Shown piece by piece: positions 61,579 to 64,000 of a stretch of 64,000 nucleotides of DNA. How positions within the stretch are numbered: position 1 is the stretch's first letter; each line of letters opens with the position of its first letter. Location of the stretch: contig NZ_JBLREB010000006.1 of assembly GCF_048159605.1 (NCBI RefSeq), positions 18,118-82,117 on the forward strand, read 5' to 3'. The position numbers and the translations under genes are program-made. The notes beneath the pieces were generated by a model. The model ran no database searches and was not told where the DNA came from. It saw only the letters and a program-made list of their open reading frames with translations. The stretch is from Ectobacillus polymachus (GTDB lineage Bacteria > Bacillota > Bacilli > Bacillales > Bacillaceae_G).

Positions 61579-62472
61579 TTACTTAAGTTTTTCTCCTAAT
61601 AATGATCCAATCAATGCAACGGCTGCTTGTGCAGTCTTATTTTTTTCATCTAAAATAGGGTTCACTTCGACAAATTCTGCCGAGATCATCATTCCTGATT
61701 CTGCAAGCATTTCCATCGCTAAGTGACTTTCTCGATATGTTAAGCCTCCCGTAACCGGTGTACCGACTCCTGGAGCATCATGGGGATCCATTCCATCTAA
61801 ATCAAGAGAAAGATGGATTCCGTCGCATTCGGATAATGCAGCAATCGCCTCCTCCATGACAGTACTCATACCAAGTCGATCAATCTCATGCATCGTATAT
61901 ACCTTCAGCCCTTGCCTATGAATCAACTCTTTTTCTCCCTCATCTAATGAACGAGCTCCAATGATAATCACATTTTCTCTTTTTACTTTAGGAAATACAT
62001 CATACAAATGGGTAAGACGTTCATTTCCGTAACCGATACTAGCTGCTAAAGACATGCCATGAATATTTCCTGATGGAGTGGTTTCCTCTGTATTTAAATC
62101 ACCATGCGCATCGAACCATATAACTCCTACGTTTTTATAATGCTTTGTAATACCCGCAATGGAACCAATCGCAATACTGTGATCGCCTCCTAAAATCAAA
62201 GGAAATTTGCGAAGCTGAATGACTTCATCCACTGCCTTGGCTAATTGATTGCAAACTTGAATCACTTGCTCTACATTTTTTAATTTCGGATTTGCTGTTC
62301 CTGCTTTATTCTGCAAGTGATCTACCGCAATATCTCCTAGATCCTCTACAACATAGCCTAACGCCTTGATGCGGTCGATAATACCAGCATAGCGAATCGC
62401 ACTTGGGCCCATATCGACACCTCTACGTGCCTGCCCTAAATCCATAGGCACTCCGATAATAGAAATATTCAT
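61579..62472 (-). CDS. rocF: arginase
   Basis: A 297-residue ureohydrolase with the Mn ligands in G-G-D-H-S, W-F-D-A-H-G-D-L-N and S-L-D-L-D-G-M-D-P, and E-F-V-E-V-N-P near the end. It splits arginine to ornithine and urea. Position next to the rRNA/tRNA operon beside glmM is conserved in the B. cereus group. A GGGAGG site precedes the ATG. Confidence 0.96.
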   Translation of the reverse strand: MNISIIGVPMDLGQARRGVDMGPSAIRYAGIIDRIKALGYVVEDLGDIAVDHLQNKAGTANPKLKNVEQVIQVCNQLAKAVDEVIQLRKFPLILGGDHSIAIGSIAGITKHYKNVGVIWFDAHGDLNTEETTPSGNIHGMSLAASIGYGNERLTHLYDVFPKVKRENVIIIGARSLDEGEKELIHRQGLKVYTMHEIDRLGMSTVMEEAIAALSECDGIHLSLDLDGMDPHDAPGVGTPVTGGLTYRESHLAMEMLAESGMMISAEFVEVNPILDEKNKTAQAAVALIGSLLGEKLK

Positions 62473-62789
62473 GTTTAAATCCTCCCTCGGGCCGATCCAT
62501 TCAACCCGAATCCACCCTTTTTTTAGAAGATATACATTTCTTCAGATTTCTATACTTATGGTAAGAAAGCAATACATGAAGTGATTATAGAATATTCTAA
62601 ATGTTTTGTTCGTTCTGATTCAACTTCACATTATTTTGGATATATATGCAAAACTACTAATGAGGAGGGTAGGAAATGTCCTATAACTAGAATCCTGAAG
62701 TCGTTTGAAATAGTAGAAAATAGAGTTTTATCTGTTAATAAGAAGGGCTGTGTTTCTATAGGAGGAACCGTTCCTTACAACAAAAAAAG
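62473..62789. other. gap between the tRNA cluster and rocF
   Basis: Contains the rocF leader with a G/C-rich dyad TCGGG/CCCGA near 62486-62508. A 75-codon plus-strand frame from 62581 has no ribosome binding site and runs into the tRNA terminator, so I do not call it. Nothing else recognised. Confidence 0.5.
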
Positions 62790-62812
62790 CGTAAACCTAT
62801 GCAAGGTTTACG
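62790..62812 (-). terminator. terminator of the tRNA operon
   Basis: Stem CGTAAACCT / AGGTTTACG with a five-base loop and seven T in the minus direction, 26 bases after tRNA-Ala. Confidence 0.92.
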
Positions 62813-62837
62813 ACGAAATTGTGTGTGTGTATGTAGT

Positions 62838-62913
62838 TGGTGGAGCCTAGCGGGATCGAACCGCTGACCTCCTGCGTGCAAAGCAGGCGCTCTCCCAGCT
62901 GAGCTAAGGCCCC
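62838..62913 (-). tRNA. tRNA-Ala (TGC)
   Basis: Cloverleaf with acceptor GGGGCCT/AGGCTCC, anticodon TGC and encoded CCA. Last gene of the operon. Confidence 0.97.
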
Positions 62914-62925
62914 AATGTTAAACAA

Positions 62926-62997
62926 AGCGGAAGACGGGATTCGAACCCGCGACCCCAACCTTGGCAAGGTTGTATTCTACCACTGAACTACTTCCGC
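62926..62997 (-). tRNA. tRNA-Gly (GCC)
   Basis: Acceptor GCGGAAG/CTTCCGC, anticodon GCC. CCA is not encoded. Confidence 0.97.
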
Positions 62998-63004
62998 AAA
63001 AAAA

Positions 63005-63077
63005 TGGGTCATGAAGGGTTCGAACCTTCGACCCTCTGATTAAGAGTCAGATGCTCTACCAACTGAGCTAATGGCCC
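63005..63077 (-). tRNA. tRNA-Lys (CTT)
   Basis: Anticodon loop CTCTTAA gives CTT. Acceptor 5' GGGCCAT against 3' ATGACCC leaves a C4-A69 mismatch. CCA is not encoded. Confidence 0.94.
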
Positions 63078-63085
63078 ATATATTA

Positions 63086-63160
63086 TGGCTGGGCTAGCTG
63101 GATTCGAACCAACGCATGACGGAGTCAAAGTCCGTTGCCTTACCGCTTGGCTATAGCCCA
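63086..63160 (-). tRNA. tRNA-Gln (TTG)
   Basis: Acceptor TGGGCTA/TAGCCCA, anticodon TTG, CCA encoded. Confidence 0.97.
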
Positions 63161-63223
63161 ATATGTTTAAAAAAGCAAATTAAATAAACGATATATCGTT
63201 TATTTAAAGTATTTCATATAAAA

Positions 63224-63307
63224 TGGTGGAGGGGGGCGGATTCGAACCGCCGAACCCGAGGGAGCGGATTTACAGTCCGCCGCGTTTAGCCACTTCGCTA
63301 CCCCTCC
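63224..63307 (-). tRNA. tRNA-Tyr (GTA)
   Basis: Class II tRNA with a long variable arm, anticodon GTA, CCA encoded. A short dyad (AAATAAACGATATATCGTTTATTT) lies just 3' of the neighbouring spacer. Confidence 0.97.
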
Positions 63308-63313
63308 GTATTA

Positions 63314-63389
63314 TGGTGGAGGATGACGGGATCGAACCGCCGACCCTCTGCTTGTAAGGCAGATGCTCTCCCAGCTGAGCTAATCCTCC
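63314..63389 (-). tRNA. tRNA-Val (TAC)
   Basis: Acceptor GGAGGAT/ATCCTCC, anticodon TAC, CCA encoded. Confidence 0.97.
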
Positions 63390-63396
63390 AAAATGA

Positions 63397-63468
63397 TGAC
63401 CCGTACGGGAATCGAACCCGTGTTACCGCCGTGAAAGGGCGGTGTCTTAACCGCTTGACCAACGGGCC
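63397..63468 (-). tRNA. tRNA-Glu (TTC)
   Basis: Acceptor GGCCCGT/ACGGGTC (one G-U pair), anticodon TTC. CCA is not encoded. Confidence 0.96.
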
Positions 63469-63486
63469 AAATAATAAATTATCGAG

Positions 63487-63559
63487 AGCTTCCAACCGGG
63501 CTTGAACCGGTGACCTCTTCCTTACCATGGAAGTGCTCTACCTACTGAGCTATGGAAGC
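63487..63559 (-). tRNA. tRNA-Thr (GGT)
   Basis: Acceptor GCTTCCA/TGGAAGC, anticodon GGT. CCA is not encoded. Confidence 0.97.
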
Positions 63560-63560
63560 A

Positions 63561-63635
63561 TGGCTCCGCAAGTAGGATTCGAACCTACGACCTATCGGTT
63601 AACAGCCGATTGCTCTACCGCTGAGCTATTGCGGA
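63561..63635 (-). tRNA. tRNA-Asn (GTT)
   Basis: Acceptor TCCGCAA/TTGCGGA, anticodon GTT, CCA encoded. First tRNA after the 5S gene. Confidence 0.97.
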
Positions 63636-63712
63636 ATGAAAAAGGGTACATCCATACGCAAAACTTCTCAAGGTTCACCAATAAAGTTAGAAAGTCTCTT
63701 ATTTAAAAGTGA

Positions 63713-63829
63713 GCCTGGCAACGTCCTACTCTCACAGGGACAAAGTCCCAACTACCATTGGCGCTGAAGAGCTTAACTTCCGTGTTCGGTATGGGAACGG
63801 GTGTGACCTCTTCGCCATCATTACCAGAC
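63713..63829 (-). rRNA. rrf: 5S ribosomal RNA
   Basis: About 117 bases on the minus strand, with the conserved 5S segments GAAGAGGTCACACCCGTTC and CCGAACACGGAAGTTAAGC. The bases to the right (63830-64000) are the 23S-5S spacer with dyads such as AAGGAATTT/AAATTCCTT. The 23S gene itself is not reached. Confidence 0.97.
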
Positions 63830-64000
63830 TCTTATTATTATACTGACAGAAGTAAATCTGTCAATAAGGAATTTTAAATTCCTTCAAAACTAGGTAACAG
63901 GGTGTAAAACTTTCACAGAGGAATGTAATCTAGTTCCGCCGGCTAGCTCCTTCCGGTCGGAAAACCTTCACTCTTCAAGGCGAAAAGCGCCTTTTTGAGT

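Noticed and set aside
62581..62850. Open frame of about 89 codons between rocF and the tRNA cluster
   Set aside because: GTG start without a ribosome binding site, no recognisable domain, and it runs through the tRNA operon terminator into tRNA-Ala.
63298..63528. Open frames across the tRNA-Val/Glu/Thr genes
   Set aside because: They are read-through of highly structured tRNA genes and contain no protein signature.

Overview
The window comes from a low-GC Gram-positive chromosome, most likely a Bacillus at or near the B. cereus group. The basis is the conserved cdaA-cdaR-glmM-glmS block with a glmS ribozyme, arginase next to a tRNA/rRNA operon, a BcpA/SrtD-type pilus locus, AGGAGG ribosome binding sites, frequent GTG/TTG starts and Rho-independent terminators. 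The species assignment is inferred from remembered sequence similarity and was not computed.

Layout. 1-12.3 kb is ordinary accessory metabolism and regulation: an alpha/beta hydrolase lipoprotein cut by the window edge, a decayed HAD phosphatase behind an amino-acid racemase, an isochorismatase-fold hydrolase with a divergent Lrp regulator, two GNATs, a DUF2975/XRE pair behind three phased palindromes, a MocR regulator, a tyrosine decarboxylase/tyrosine-tyramine exchanger operon, an SRAP protein and an SRPBCC protein. 12.4-16.3 kb is a BirA-box-controlled operon: bioY, acyl-CoA ligase, thiolase and two hot-dog (MaoC-type) proteins. 17.1-24.5 kb is a sortase-assembled pilus locus: vWA tip pilin, BcpA-like shaft pilin, class C sortase, AraC regulator and SrtA. 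24.7-39.1 kb is a mosaic of a BH0509-type peptide, a transposase relic, oxalate decarboxylase, a B12-riboswitch-led class III ribonucleotide reductase (nrdDG), a PadR/DUF1700/DUF4097 operon, a catalase, an ABC exporter with an ABC-LytTR fusion regulator and an M20 amidohydrolase.

39,392-55,590 is a 16.2-kb Tn7-like transposon whose boundaries can be read directly. The left end has three 17-bp TnsB-type sites, the right end has four at exact 20-bp spacing, the terminal repeats match, and the right end lies 24 bp beyond the glmS stop codon, the classic attTn7 position. It encodes TnsA, TnsB, TnsC and two TniQ/TnsD proteins. Its cargo is a three-gene Detocs-like anti-phage two-component system (DtcA kinase, DtcB receiver, DtcC receiver-nucleosidase) plus an AlbA_2 protein and a decayed ORF.

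Three short relics at 16.6, 24.6 and 39.3 kb share one architecture, a terminator hairpin followed at once by a truncated tnsA-like start. They suggest that the region beside glmS has received several Tn7-like elements over time. Two of them face inward and bracket the pilus locus. 55.6-64 kb is core genome on the minus strand: glmS with its ribozyme leader, glmM, cdaR, cdaA, rocF, nine tRNA genes and 5S rRNA, reading out of an rRNA operon to the right.
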